Shown: in pieces, positions 46,891-56,257 of the stretch | How positions within the stretch are numbered: the stretch's first letter is position 1 | Layout: each line of letters starts with the position of its first letter | NCBI RefSeq assembly: GCF_013041605.1 | Contig: NZ_JABEQC010000005.1 | Span: 186,001-250,000 of the forward strand | Source: Vibrio plantisponsor | Lineage (GTDB): Bacteria > Pseudomonadota > Gammaproteobacteria > Enterobacterales > Vibrionaceae | Direction: 5' to 3' | DNA length: 64,000 bases | The notes under the pieces: generated by a model | Databases searched by the model: none | What the model was told of the DNA's origin: nothing | Seen by the model: the letters and a program-made list of their open reading frames with translations, nothing else | Program-made: the position numbers and the translations under genes

Positions 46891-48537
46891 CTATAAACCA
46901 GCGGCTTTAAACACCTGATTTACGATTTCTTGAGCTTCTTTCTCGATCTGAGCTAAGTGCTCAGCGCCTTTGAAGCTTTCACAGTAAATTTTATAGATAT
47001 CTTCAGTACCAGAAGGACGAGCCGCGAACCAGCCAAAATCAGTCGTTACTTTCAAACCACCGATTGCTGCGCCATTGCCAGGAGCATGAGTAAGGCGAGC
47101 CGTAATTGGGTCACCAGCCAATGTTTGCGCAGCCACCATTTCAGCAGAGAGCTTACTTAACACGTCTTTCTGTGGACCATTAGCAACCGCTTGAATACGG
47201 TTGTAGCGAGATTCACCGTGTTTAGCTGCCAACTCATCGTAATACTGCTGAGGATTCTTACCAGTTACCGCGGTAATTTCAGCCGCTAATAAGCACAAGA
47301 TGATGCCGTCTTTATCTGTTGACCAAGGCGTGCCATCTTTACGTAGGAAAGAAGCACCTGCGCTTTCTTCGCCACCAAAGCCAAATTTGCCGTTGTATAA
47401 GCCATCAACAAACCATTTGAAGCCAACAGGCACTTCGCACAGTTCACGACCAAGATCCGCAACAACCTTATCGATAATCGCGCTGGATACCAGTGTTTTA
47501 CCTACAGCAACTTCTTTGCCCCAACCGTCACGATGGCGGTATAGGTAATCGATACATACTGCTAAGAAATGGTTTGGATTCATTAAACCTTTTGGAGTAA
47601 CGATACCATGACGGTCGTAATCTGGGTCATTACCAAATGCCAGATCATACTCATCTTTAAGTGCAAGCAAACCAGCCATCGCATAAGGTGATGAACAGTC
47701 CATACGAACCACACCGTCTTTATCTAAGGACATAAACTGGAAAGTTGGGTCAATTGCTTCGCTCACTAGCGTCAAATCTAGGTTGTATGCTTTACCAATT
47801 TGGCGCCAGTAATCAATACCGCTTCCGCCCAATGGATCAACACCAATTTTCAGGTTCGCTTTTTGAATCGCTTCCATATCGATAACGTTAACCAAGTCAT
47901 CAATATAAGGCTTCACCAAATCCACTTGTTTGAACAGCGGCGATTGTTTTGCCTCGCTAATCGCAACTCGTTTTACGTCTTGCATATTGTTAGCAATGAT
48001 CTCGTTAGCACGATCTTCAATCGCTTTGGTTAACTGACCTTCCGCAGGACCACCGTGAGTCGGGTTATATTTGATACCACCATCCTGAGGTGGGTTGTGA
48101 GACGGTGTGATCACAATACCGTCTGCTTTCGCGTCATGCTTTAAGTTGTAAGTCAGGATCGCATGAGAAATACCCGGAGTTGGTGTGTAGCCGTTGTTCT
48201 CTTGCACAATCACTTCGACACCATTTGCAATCAAAACTTCAACGACAGAGCTGAATGCAGGTTCAGAAAGAGCATGGGTATCTTTACCAACAAATAGAGG
48301 ACCTTTTGTACCTTGTGCTGCACGCACTTCAACCACAGCCTGAGCAATCGCCAAAATATGATTTTCGTTGAAGGTAGATTTATCCGCTGTGCCGCGGTGA
48401 CCTGAAGTACCGAATTCTACTTTATGTGCAGAGTTACTTGGATCAGGTTGGAGTAGGAAGTAGTTTGCGACTAACGCAGGAATGTTATGTAAATCTTCTT
48501 GTTGCGCTTTCTGCCCAGCACGCGGGTGCATAGCCAT
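46891..48537 (-). CDS. pgm: Phosphoglucomutase (alpha-D-glucose phosphate-specific)
   Basis: This 548-residue enzyme interconverts glucose 1- and 6-phosphate. The phospho-serine is S146 in [19 protein letters not shown]; the metal loop is [11 protein letters not shown], the sugar loop [10 protein letters not shown] and the phosphate loop [13 protein letters not shown]. It follows seqA, an order also seen in E. coli, but a terminator-like hairpin separates the two here. Confidence 0.97.
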   Translation of the reverse strand: MAMHPRAGQKAQQEDLHNIPALVANYFLLQPDPSNSAHKVEFGTSGHRGTADKSTFNENHILAIAQAVVEVRAAQGTKGPLFVGKDTHALSEPAFSSVVEVLIANGVEVIVQENNGYTPTPGISHAILTYNLKHDAKADGIVITPSHNPPQDGGIKYNPTHGGPAEGQLTKAIEDRANEIIANNMQDVKRVAISEAKQSPLFKQVDLVKPYIDDLVNVIDMEAIQKANLKIGVDPLGGSGIDYWRQIGKAYNLDLTLVSEAIDPTFQFMSLDKDGVVRMDCSSPYAMAGLLALKDEYDLAFGNDPDYDRHGIVTPKGLMNPNHFLAVCIDYLYRHRDGWGKEVAVGKTLVSSAIIDKVVADLGRELCEVPVGFKWFVDGLYNGKFGFGGEESAGASFLRKDGTPWSTDKDGIILCLLAAEITAVTGKNPQQYYDELAAKHGESRYNRIQAVANGPQKDVLSKLSAEMVAAQTLAGDPITARLTHAPGNGAAIGGLKVTTDFGWFAARPSGTEDIYKIYCESFKGAEHLAQIEKEAQEIVNQVFKAAGL

Positions 48538-48561
48538 AATGACATCCTTTCTAAAATTTAG

Positions 48562-48611
48562 ACAAAATAAAACCTCATAATACGAACTTTGTATTGTGCA
48601 TTATGAGGTTT
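48562..48611 (-). terminator. Hairpin between seqA and pgm
   Basis: AAACCTCATAAT / ATTATGAGGTTT arms with an 18-base loop, followed on the minus strand by a T-rich tract (TTTTATTTTG). Possible terminator or attenuator for seqA. Confidence 0.6.
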
Positions 48612-48695
48612 GAATCAGACTTTTTTGTTTTTCAGTTCGAGATTTAGATCGCGCTTTCTCTTTAGTGAACGTTCTCTTGTTAGTTAACGTTCGTA

Positions 48696-49265
48696 CTAGA
48701 TAGCGTTGGTTACTTTCTCGATAATGTCCGCTGGGAAATTCATCAGCGTCATCACTTGCTCAACCATCTGCTGTTTACGGCTGGTGTTGTTGTTAGTGAT
48801 AACCCAAAATGGCGTGTTAGGAATCGCTTTTGGCTTTGTTGTTTGACCATTAGCCAATAAGGTCTGTTCGTTATCGGCAAAATACACGCGTTTACGGCCT
48901 TTAACTGACATAGCGTCAGAGAAACTAGCCGAATCAATACGGTAAAGTGTCGACAGCACCAACATAAAACGGTCGACTGCTTTCTTTAATCCCGCAAACT
49001 CATCAGAAATCAGTAAAGTGCGCATTTCTTTTACGCTATCCACTTTGGTTTCTTGCACGGCATCTTTACTTACAATGATGCCTTGTTGAACAGGGATACC
49101 TTTCGGTTCAGCAGCCATAACAGGAGCTTCTGGCTTTGCAGAAGATGTACTCTTGTTATTTACATCCAACAGACGGCGCAAAATATCAGACGCGCTCTCA
49201 CCGATATGAAGGGTTTGACCCGCGATGTAGCGGTATAGATCCTCATCAACCTCTATTGTTTTCAT
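48696..49265 (-). CDS. seqA: SeqA, negative modulator of replication initiation
   Basis: This 189-residue protein binds hemimethylated GATC pairs, sequesters the origin and organises new DNA. The N-terminal oligomerisation part (MKTIEVDEDLYRYIAGQTLHIGESASDILRRLL) and the C-terminal DNA-binding domain (RKRVYFADNEQTLLANGQTTKPKAIPNTPFWVITNNNT) are intact, joined by a linker of about 35 residues. Confidence 0.97.
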   Translation of the reverse strand: MKTIEVDEDLYRYIAGQTLHIGESASDILRRLLDVNNKSTSSAKPEAPVMAAEPKGIPVQQGIIVSKDAVQETKVDSVKEMRTLLISDEFAGLKKAVDRFMLVLSTLYRIDSASFSDAMSVKGRKRVYFADNEQTLLANGQTTKPKAIPNTPFWVITNNNTSRKQQMVEQVMTLMNFPADIIEKVTNAI

Positions 49266-49357
49266 TCGCTTTTCACAATCTCAATGTTTAAACTCTGAGG
49301 GATTATAGCGAGATCTTTGCCGAGACTCTACGTTAAACCAATCACTAATAAGATAAA

Positions 49358-50122
49358 ATGTCAGCACTTCTAAATTATAAACTCGAAGGTGAGGGTCACA
49401 CCGTTGTTTTGATCCACGGCTTATTTGGCAACTTAGACAATTTAGGTTTACTCGCACGTGATTTAAAAACCGATCACCAAGTACTGAGTATTGACCTGCG
49501 CAACCATGGTCAATCCTTTCATAGTGACGAACATGACTATGCAGTGATGGCTAATGATGTAAAGCAGCTTCTTGAGTCACTTAACATTGAAAAAACGATT
49601 GTGATTGGTCACTCGATGGGTGGCAAAGTTGCGATGAAGCTGGCTGATATTGATGCTTCGAGGCTAGAGAAACTCGTGGTGCTTGATATGTCTCCGGTCA
49701 AATACACCAAGCGTAAACATGATGCAGTCATCGCAGGGTTAGATTCCGTACTGGAAAACAAACCCACTTCACGCGGTGAAGTCATGGAGCTATTAGCCCA
49801 GCACATTGAAGAAGACGGAGTTCGCCAGTTCTTGGGCAAATCGCTTACCAAGCAAGATGATCACATGACTTGGCGTTTCAATGTGCCAAGCATAAAACAG
49901 AACTACTGGAATATCATCGGCTGGGAACCTATTGCCCCTTGTGATGTACCAACCCTGTTTATTAAAGGTGGTAACTCAGACTATCTAACCGCTGAGCATC
50001 AACCTCAAATACAAGCGCAGTTTAAGCAGGCAAAAGCACATGTCATCGCGAACACAGGGCACTGGTTACATGCAGAAAAGCCAGCAGAAGTATTACGCGC
50101 CATTCGTAAGTTTATTGACTAA
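49358..50122 (+). CDS. ybfF: YbfF-type alpha/beta-hydrolase esterase
   Basis: This 254-residue alpha/beta hydrolase has an oxyanion region VLIHGLFGNLDN and the nucleophile elbow GHSMGGK (S86); the catalytic His is in NTGHWLHAEKP. E. coli YbfF has esterase activity on short acyl-CoA and similar esters. It is divergent from seqA, as in E. coli. Confidence 0.92.
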   Translation: MSALLNYKLEGEGHTVVLIHGLFGNLDNLGLLARDLKTDHQVLSIDLRNHGQSFHSDEHDYAVMANDVKQLLESLNIEKTIVIGHSMGGKVAMKLADIDASRLEKLVVLDMSPVKYTKRKHDAVIAGLDSVLENKPTSRGEVMELLAQHIEEDGVRQFLGKSLTKQDDHMTWRFNVPSIKQNYWNIIGWEPIAPCDVPTLFIKGGNSDYLTAEHQPQIQAQFKQAKAHVIANTGHWLHAEKPAEVLRAIRKFID

Positions 50123-50238
50123 AGAGCAATTTATAACCATTAAGCCAACTAAGTGTGAATTCGGTAATGTTGCATCCATTAACTTTGCTTAATAACAGTG
50201 GTATAGTGCGCGCAAGCAAATTGGCATAAAGGATACCC

Positions 50239-50460
50239 ATGCTGTACGACTACATGAATATGCTCGAATCTATAGGGCTAGACTTGCTTTTTGCATCTAT
50301 CTTTTTCTTAATCGGTATGGCGATTAAAGATGTATTGAAACAAGGTAATGTGCCAGTTTTTGGCCGTCGTATTGTTTGGTTAGTTCTATTTTTAGGTTGT
50401 GCAGGCTTTATCGCAAAAGGTCTTATCCAACTCAGTTGGGAAGGCACTGGTTTGGGTTAA
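50239..50460 (+). CDS. DUF2788 family small membrane protein
   Basis: This 73-residue protein has two membrane helices (DLLFASIFFLIGMAI and RIVWLVLFLGCAGFIAKGLI) joined by a short basic cytoplasmic loop (KDVLKQGNVPVFGRR). The family has no known function. It lies 56 bp upstream of fldA with no terminator between, so the two are probably co-transcribed. Confidence 0.85.
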   Translation: MLYDYMNMLESIGLDLLFASIFFLIGMAIKDVLKQGNVPVFGRRIVWLVLFLGCAGFIAKGLIQLSWEGTGLG

Positions 50461-50516
50461 TTCCCCCAACACGTCGATTTCCCCGCAACCCATAACAATT
50501 TAAAGGTAAAGGCTCT

Positions 50517-51044
50517 ATGGCAAGTGTAGGTATCTTCTTTGGTAGCGATACAGGTAACACCGAAGCGATTGCAAAGATGATTCAAAAACAACTCGGTAAA
50601 AATCTGGTTCATGTTCAAGATATTGCGAAAAGCAGCAAAGAGGACATCGATAACTTCGATCTTTTACTTCTAGGTATCCCTACTTGGTATTACGGTGAAG
50701 CTCAATGTGACTGGGATGACTTTTTCCCAGAACTAGAAGCCATTGACTTCTCTACTAAGCTGGTTGCAATTTTCGGCTGTGGTGACCAAGAAGATTACGC
50801 AGAATACTTCTGTGATGCGATGGGTACAGTACGTGACATCGTTGAAGCAAAAGGTGCAACTATCGTAGGTAACTGGTCAACAGAAGGCTACGAGTTTGAA
50901 GCGTCTAAAGCTCTTGTTGATGAAAACCACTTTGTAGGTTTATGTATCGATGAAGACCGCCAACCTGAATTGACAGAAGAGCGCGTTACTAAGTGGGTAC
51001 AACAAGTTTATGAAGAAATGTGTCTTGCTGAACTAGAAGACTAA
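50517..51044 (+). CDS. fldA: Flavodoxin FldA (long-chain)
   Basis: This 175-residue FMN-binding electron carrier has the phosphate loop GSDTGNTEAIAK, the isoalloxazine loops (GIPTWYYGEAQCDWDDF and FGCGDQEDYAEYFCDAMG) and the long-chain insertion. The ribosome site is AAAGG. It lies near fur, as in many gamma-proteobacteria. Confidence 0.97.
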   Translation: MASVGIFFGSDTGNTEAIAKMIQKQLGKNLVHVQDIAKSSKEDIDNFDLLLLGIPTWYYGEAQCDWDDFFPELEAIDFSTKLVAIFGCGDQEDYAEYFCDAMGTVRDIVEAKGATIVGNWSTEGYEFEASKALVDENHFVGLCIDEDRQPELTEERVTKWVQQVYEEMCLAELED

Positions 51045-51056
51045 TTGTTTCTATTG

Positions 51057-51090
51057 AAAATAAGCCCTTGCATTGCAGGGGCTTATTTTT
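51057..51090. terminator. Terminator, fldA / DUF4442 gene
   Basis: AAATAAGCCCTTGCA / TGCAGGGGCTTATTT stem (one G-U pair) followed by T; active for fldA and probably for the convergent gene. Confidence 0.9.
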
Positions 51091-51147
51091 ATCCATCAAA
51101 AATGACTCATGCGCAAATCAACTTGTCCCAAGTTGATAGTCTCAGAG

Positions 51148-51660
51148 TTAATTCACCGACTCGGTACAGGTTTCATCATCGCCTTCGCGATATTTAGGTT
51201 TCTTACGTACGTACAATTTACGGTGCACTTCAGAGACGACTTCACCACGTGCATTCTTGACGTGAATAATGAATTCAGGAAAACACTTATCCCCTGTCGC
51301 GGTCATATTTAAAATCGAATTTAATTGCTCGTCAGTAATCCTAAATTCCGCAAACAGATCTGAATGTCCGGGCTTTATAAAGTTGATACTCGCCTCTTTA
51401 TCCCAAACGTAATACTGCTCTCCTAGAATGCCCATTAACATCAGAGAATAAACGGGATCGGTTAACGAAAAAATGCTGCCCCCATATTGGCTTCGATTAG
51501 CATTTTTGTTCCACCAGCGTAGTTTCAAACGCATTTTGGCTTCGCGAAAATCCGCACTAATCGATTCTATTTTGATGCCGGCTCCCCAAAACGGAGGCCA
51601 ACTATTCAATGCATACTTCACAATATTAGGTTTATATAGCTTCGAGAGTATTCTATTCAT
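51148..51660 (-). CDS. DUF4442 family hotdog-fold protein
   Basis: This 170-residue protein is likely of the hotdog (thioesterase-like) fold, DUF4442 family. Conserved parts are PPFWGAGIKIESISADF, NRSQYGGSIFSLTDPVYSLMLM and KEASINFIKPGHSDLFAEF, the last resembling the substrate-binding strand of thioesterases. Acyl-CoA or acyl-ACP hydrolysis is a guess from the fold. It is transcribed alone between fldA and fur. Confidence 0.8.
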   Translation of the reverse strand: MNRILSKLYKPNIVKYALNSWPPFWGAGIKIESISADFREAKMRLKLRWWNKNANRSQYGGSIFSLTDPVYSLMLMGILGEQYYVWDKEASINFIKPGHSDLFAEFRITDEQLNSILNMTATGDKCFPEFIIHVKNARGEVVSEVHRKLYVRKKPKYREGDDETCTESVN

Positions 51661-51916
51661 GCTATCCGTGCCTTAGACTCTAGATTGCTTTGCGCCTGCA
51701 CCCGCAAAGGACTCGCATACGGCGCCAATAAAAAGCAGAAATAATGTTAAATAATTGTAACTGGTCTAATCACTTTTATCAGTGACATAGCACGACTTTA
51801 AGAGAAAACACTAGTAACCCTCTGAACTTCGTGGTTTATTGTTCAGTGCGAGTAACCTATAATGTTGAGCAACATTGAATTCTGTTATTTACTGCAGATC
51901 ATCAACGGGAAGATAT

Positions 51917-52366
51917 ATGTCAGACAATAACCAAGCGCTAAAAGATGCTGGTCTTAAGGTAACCCTACCAAGGCTAAAGATTTTAGAAGTTTTACAACAG
52001 CCTGAGTGCCAACATATTAGTGCTGAAGAGCTCTACAAAAAGCTAATTGATCTTGGCGAAGAGATCGGTCTTGCTACGGTTTACCGAGTTCTAAACCAAT
52101 TTGATGATGCAGGTATCGTTACTCGCCATCATTTTGAAGGCGGCAAGTCAGTATTTGAATTATCAACTCAACACCATCACGACCACCTTGTATGTCTAGA
52201 TTGTGGTGAAGTAATTGAATTTTCTGATGAAGTGATTGAGCAGCGTCAAAGAGAGATTGCACAGCAATACAATGTTCAATTAACCAACCACAGCTTGTAC
52301 TTGTACGGAAAATGTGGTGATGGTACTTGTAAAGAAAACCCAGACGCACACAAACTGAAAAAATAA
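51917..52366 (+). CDS. fur: Fur, ferric uptake regulator
   Basis: This 149-residue iron-responsive repressor starts at ATG 51917 (MSDNNQALKDAGLKVTLPRLKIL), with GGGAAG before it. The winged-helix part includes GLATVYRVLNQFDDAGIV, and the metal-binding region HHHDHLVCLDCGEVIEF plus the C-terminal GKCGDGTC carry the two CxxC-type zinc sites. It is expected to control feoABC in this window. Confidence 0.98.
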   Translation: MSDNNQALKDAGLKVTLPRLKILEVLQQPECQHISAEELYKKLIDLGEEIGLATVYRVLNQFDDAGIVTRHHFEGGKSVFELSTQHHHDHLVCLDCGEVIEFSDEVIEQRQREIAQQYNVQLTNHSLYLYGKCGDGTCKENPDAHKLKK

Positions 52367-52393
52367 TTACGTTTGTCTGCATCTCTAATTTAA

Positions 52394-52425
52394 GAAGCCG
52401 AGTGATTATTGCACTCGGCTTTTTT
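52394..52425 (+). terminator. Intrinsic terminator after fur
   Basis: AAGCCGAGTG-ATTATT-GCACTCGGCTT (one extended arm) followed by six T. Confidence 0.9.
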
Positions 52426-52427
52426 AT

Positions 52428-52463
52428 ATAGTAAAGGGAGTGTTTAAACACTCCCTTTACTAT
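52428..52463. repeat. 36-bp perfect palindrome between fur and asd
   Basis: ATAGTAAAGGGAGTGTTT followed directly by its exact reverse complement, with no spacer. It lies between the fur terminator and the convergent asd stop; the T tract is poor on both sides. Confidence 0.85.
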
Positions 52464-52481
52464 TTTCAGAGCTAACAACGC

Positions 52482-53495
52482 TTAGAAATAATCGCGAACC
52501 AATACTTCTGCAATTTGCACCGCGTTGGTTGCTGCGCCTTTACGTACGTTATCAGCAACAACCCATAGGTTAATACCGCTGTGGTGACTGATGTCGTTAC
52601 GGATACGGCCAACCAGCACCTCATCAATACCACCAGCATCACGTACTTGAGTCGGGAAATCATTCCCTTCAAATACACGAACACCTTCCGTTTGTTTCAG
52701 AAGCTCAATCACTTGGCTTGCATCAATCGGTGAACTGGTTTCAATATGAACCGCTTCTGCATGGCCGTAAAACACAGGCACACGAACACAAGTCGGGTTA
52801 ACCATGATTGAAGGATCGTTGAAGATTTTTTGGGTTTCCCACACCATCTTCATCTCTTCTTTAGTGTAACCGTTATCCATAAACACATCGATTTGCGGAA
52901 TACAGTTAAACGCGATTTGTTGGCTGAATGCATTGTTATCAGCTGGTACACCATTAAGAAGTTTTGCCGTTTGACCTGCAAGCTCATCAATACCCGCTTT
53001 ACCTGCTCCAGAAACCGACTGATAGGTAGAAACGTTGATGCGCTCGATACCTACAGCATCATAAATCGGTTTTAATGCCACCAGCATCTGGATGGTTGAA
53101 CAGTTCGGGTTAGCAATGATGTTGCGGTTGCGGAACTCAGCAATCGCTTCAGGGTTAACCTCTGGCACAACCAGCGGCACATCGTAGTCGTAACGGAATT
53201 GTGAGGTATTATCGATAACCACCACACCGGCATCCGCAGCAATCGGTGCCCATTTTGCAGATAGGTCACCACCTGCCGAGAACAGCGCAATATGTGCTTG
53301 GGACCAATCGAAGTTTTCTACATTCTGAACTTCAATCGTTTTACCGTTAAAACGGTAAGTTTTGCCTTCGCTACGCTCACTCGCCAACAAGAACAGTTCA
53401 TCAACTGGAAACTTACGCTCCTTGAGAACTTCTAACATTGTTTCACCGACTGCGCCTGTTGCGCCGAAGATTGCTACATTAAATTGCTGGCTCAT
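52482..53495 (-). CDS. asd: Aspartate-semialdehyde dehydrogenase (asd paralogue beside pdxB)
   Basis: This 337-residue enzyme reduces aspartyl phosphate to the semialdehyde on the lysine/threonine/methionine pathway. It has the nucleotide motif [11 protein letters not shown], the catalytic Cys132 in NPNCSTIQM, and SVSGAGKAG and a downstream H (YGHAEAVH). In E. coli the equivalent locus holds usg, whose product I recall as lacking the catalytic cysteine; here it is present, so the enzyme is probably active. V. cholerae carries two asd genes and this would be the second type. It overlaps the pdxB stop by 17 bases. Confidence 0.92.
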   Translation of the reverse strand: MSQQFNVAIFGATGAVGETMLEVLKERKFPVDELFLLASERSEGKTYRFNGKTIEVQNVENFDWSQAHIALFSAGGDLSAKWAPIAADAGVVVIDNTSQFRYDYDVPLVVPEVNPEAIAEFRNRNIIANPNCSTIQMLVALKPIYDAVGIERINVSTYQSVSGAGKAGIDELAGQTAKLLNGVPADNNAFSQQIAFNCIPQIDVFMDNGYTKEEMKMVWETQKIFNDPSIMVNPTCVRVPVFYGHAEAVHIETSSPIDASQVIELLKQTEGVRVFEGNDFPTQVRDAGGIDEVLVGRIRNDISHHSGINLWVVADNVRKGAATNAVQIAEVLVRDYF

Positions 53496-54624
53496 TGGTT
53501 ACCTCAATTCTAAAACCTAATTTTTCAAGCGGTGCTAAGTTGGACAGCTCATCACCAACAAGCGTGATCGCGCTGTATTCGCGTCTGTCCCAGTAATTCT
53601 TACGCATTAAGTCAAACGCACCCGGCTGACCGATTTCACGACGGAACTGCGCATCGTCTTTTCTTACATCGTAGACGAGTTGAATCAAATTAAATAATGT
53701 TGCTTCATCCCAAGCGCGCTCCAGTATGACTTTAGGAATAGGTGCGATTGGCAATAAAGTTGAAGGGTTAGCAAAAGCGCTTGATTCAATGTACTCACAA
53801 TAACTATTAAAAATCATTGTTGTTCCGCGCGCTTTACCTTCTAAGCCATAGCCTGCTACGTGTGGCGTAGCAAACGCTAACAGTGGTAACAGTTCCATAT
53901 CCACTTGTGGTTCAAACTCAAACACGTCTAGAGCTGCAATAAAGCCGTCTTTCTTTTGCAAACGAGCTTTCAGCGCTGCATTATCGACGATTGGACCACG
54001 AGCAGCGTTAATCAGAATTTGATCGCTTCTCAGGCTCTCAAGTACTTGTTCATTAATCAGATGATGGGTCGGCCATTCACCATCAGTGGTGATTGGTGTA
54101 TGCAGCGTGATGACATCTGCTTGACTTAATAACTCTTCAAGCGGTGTAAACTCGCGAGTGTCTCCTTCTGCCTGTTTCGGTGGATCGTTCAGCAGAACGT
54201 TAATACCCATACCAGTTAAACATTCAGAGAGGTAAGTACCCACTTGCCCTGCCCCGATAATACCAACTGTCTTTTCAAAAATTGAAAAGCCATGTTGCTG
54301 CGATAAAACCATCAGCACGCTAACAACGTATTCAGCAACGCCAACCTTGTTACAGCCCGGCGCAGCGGTAAAGAAAATATCACGCTGTTCAAGTAATGCT
54401 TGATCGACATGGTCCATACCGGCTGTTGCCGTACCGACAAATCGGAGTTTATTAGCTTTACTCAATAACGCTTCATCAACTTTAGTTACTGAGCGAATCA
54501 TCAGCGCATCTACATCGACTAAATCGTCGGCAGTTAGAGTACGACCGGGTTTAAGGAACACTTCGCCCAATTGGCTGAATAGCTCTTCAGCGTAAGGCAT
54601 ATTTTCATCGATTAAGATTTTCAT
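53479..54624 (-). CDS. pdxB: Erythronate-4-phosphate dehydrogenase
   Basis: This 381-residue D-2-hydroxyacid dehydrogenase works in pyridoxal phosphate synthesis. It has the NAD motif [14 protein letters not shown], the catalytic Arg in [10 protein letters not shown], a Glu in the following strand ([13 protein letters not shown]) and the His in [15 protein letters not shown], followed by the PdxB-specific C-terminal dimerisation domain. It is the upstream partner of asd. Confidence 0.96.
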   Translation of the reverse strand: MKILIDENMPYAEELFSQLGEVFLKPGRTLTADDLVDVDALMIRSVTKVDEALLSKANKLRFVGTATAGMDHVDQALLEQRDIFFTAAPGCNKVGVAEYVVSVLMVLSQQHGFSIFEKTVGIIGAGQVGTYLSECLTGMGINVLLNDPPKQAEGDTREFTPLEELLSQADVITLHTPITTDGEWPTHHLINEQVLESLRSDQILINAARGPIVDNAALKARLQKKDGFIAALDVFEFEPQVDMELLPLLAFATPHVAGYGLEGKARGTTMIFNSYCEYIESSAFANPSTLLPIAPIPKVILERAWDEATLFNLIQLVYDVRKDDAQFRREIGQPGAFDLMRKNYWDRREYSAITLVGDELSNLAPLEKLGFRIEVTNEPAI

Positions 54625-54730
54625 TGCAGAATTTAACCCTGATTTTAACCATAGGGGCCTGTTTCCCTTCTATAGCAGGCATTGTGCAAAAAAGAGCGGA
54701 AGGTGTCGAGGATAATAGGCTTAAGCCCCA

Positions 54731-54767
54731 AAAATAAAAATACCCAGTGGCAATGATAGCCACTGGG
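54731..54767 (-). terminator. Intrinsic terminator of the fabB transcript
   Basis: On the minus strand CCCAGTGGC-TATCATT-GCCACTGGG followed by TATTTTTATTTTT. It sits about 155 bp beyond the fabB stop and forms the 3' end of the structured RNA described separately. Confidence 0.92.
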
Positions 54768-54919
54768 CAATATCCAGAACAAAAGGATCTTGTCCCGCTC
54801 TCCATGGGACAAAGTCAGCGTCTGTTTGATCAGTCAAACTGATCGGTTCTGGAAACCAAAATACCAATCTAAGTAAGTCATTACTCCAATTGGTATTACC
54901 TTACGGTATCCTTGGTCTC
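54733..54919 (-). ncRNA. farS: FarS-like RNA in the 3' untranslated region of fabB
   Basis: In V. cholerae the small RNA FarS is cut from the 3' end of the fabB mRNA and represses fadE. Here the fabB stop is followed by about 190 bp without a gene that ends at an intrinsic terminator. On the minus strand the RNA can form ACCAA/TTGGT around ATACCAAT/ATTGGTAT; then CCAGAAC/GTTCTGG around two hairpins (GATCAGT/ACTGATC and TTGTCCC/GGGACAA); then the terminator stem. The mature RNA is probably the 3' portion, about 100 nt; its 5' end cannot be fixed from sequence. The name rests on position and structure, not on a sequence comparison. Confidence 0.65.
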
Positions 54920-56131
54920 TTAAGCTTCGTACTTCTTGATTACTAGAGTGGCGTTAGTGCCACCGAATCCAAAGCTGTTTGACATAACTGTTGTCAACTC
55001 TTGCTCACGCATTTCACTTACGATATCCAGACCAGCTGCTGCTTCGTCTAGGTTATCGATGTTAATGCTTGGCGCGATGAAGCCGTGGTGTAGCATTAGA
55101 GTTGAGTAAATCGCTTCGTGTACACCCGCTGCACCTAGAGCATGACCTGTCATTGCTTTCGTTGCAGAAATTGCTGGGCTGTTGCCGCCGAACACTTCTT
55201 GGATAGCACCAAGTTCTTTCACGTCACCAACAGGTGTTGATGTACCGTGAGTGTTAACGTAATCCACTTTGTCGATACCTTGCATTGCCATCTTCATACA
55301 ACGCACAGCACCTTCGCCTGATGGCGCAACCATGTCATAGCCGTCAGAAGTCGCACCGTAACCTACGATCTCGCCGTAGATTTTCGCGCCACGAGCAAGC
55401 GCATGCTCAAGTTCTTCGATAACAACCATACCGCCGCCACCAGAGATAACGAAACCGTCGCGGTCTGCGTCATAAGTACGAGACGCTTTGTCTGGTGAAT
55501 CATTGTATTTAGTAGATAGTGCGCCCATTGCATCGAACATCATAGTCAATGACCAATCTAGCTCTTCACCACCACCTGCAAATACGATGTCTTGTTTACC
55601 CAGTTGGATAAGCTCCATAGCGTGACCAATACAGTGTGCCGAAGTTGCACATGCAGAACTGATTGAGTAGTTCACACCACGGATTTTGAATGGCGTTGCC
55701 AAACATGCAGAAACCGTTGAAGACATTGTGCGCGGTACCATGTATGGACCAATACGCTTCACGCCTTTCTCACGTAGAGTATCAACAGCGATCACTTGGT
55801 TCAGTGATGATGCACCACCAGAACCTGCAACGATACCTGTGCGATCATTAGAAACTTGCTCGTCAGTCAGACCAGCATCAGCGATTGCTTGTTCCATTGA
55901 TAGGTAAGCAAATGCCGCCGCATCACCCATAAAGCGCATCTGTTTGCGATCAATATGGTCAGCAGGGTTCATCTTCAAGTTACCCCAAACTTGTGAGCGA
56001 AGGCCTTGCTCTTTAAATTGCTCAGAGCCTGTGATGCCTGATTTGCCAGCTTTAAGAGACGATAAAACTTCTTCGACGTTGTTACCGATACTTGAAACAA
56101 TACCCATACCGGTGATTACGACTCGTTTCAT
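54920..56131 (-). CDS. fabB: 3-oxoacyl-ACP synthase I (KAS I)
   Basis: This 403-residue beta-ketoacyl-ACP synthase extends fatty acids and is essential for the unsaturated branch. The catalytic triad is Cys161 ([10 protein letters not shown]), His in [11 protein letters not shown] and His in [13 protein letters not shown]. FabF is the alternative, but the length and the [23 protein letters not shown] start match FabB. A FadR-like half-site lies about 55-70 bp upstream, and the 3' UTR is highly structured. Confidence 0.95.
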   Translation of the reverse strand: MKRVVITGMGIVSSIGNNVEEVLSSLKAGKSGITGSEQFKEQGLRSQVWGNLKMNPADHIDRKQMRFMGDAAAFAYLSMEQAIADAGLTDEQVSNDRTGIVAGSGGASSLNQVIAVDTLREKGVKRIGPYMVPRTMSSTVSACLATPFKIRGVNYSISSACATSAHCIGHAMELIQLGKQDIVFAGGGEELDWSLTMMFDAMGALSTKYNDSPDKASRTYDADRDGFVISGGGGMVVIEELEHALARGAKIYGEIVGYGATSDGYDMVAPSGEGAVRCMKMAMQGIDKVDYVNTHGTSTPVGDVKELGAIQEVFGGNSPAISATKAMTGHALGAAGVHEAIYSTLMLHHGFIAPSINIDNLDEAAAGLDIVSEMREQELTTVMSNSFGFGGTNATLVIKKYEA

Positions 56132-56184
56132 GTGACATTCCTATTATTCAATAATTCGTTAAATGATAACGAAGATGGACTTCA

Positions 56185-56199
56185 AAAGTGGTCAGCTTT
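56185..56199. promoter_or_regulatory. FadR-like half operator upstream of fabB
   Basis: AAAGTGGTCAGCTTT matches the left arm of AACTGGTCNGACCAGTT at seven of eight positions, the right arm only poorly. FadR activates fabB in E. coli and V. cholerae. Confidence 0.35.
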
Positions 56200-56257
56200 C
56201 CCATTAATCCGTACAATCTCGACAATATTTCGCCGAATTTGAAAGAATTTTCCTACT

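Noticed and set aside
54605..54805. 66-codon minus-strand frame in the fabB-pdxB gap
   Set aside because: It runs through the fabB terminator stem and has no ribosome site; the region is better explained as structured RNA.
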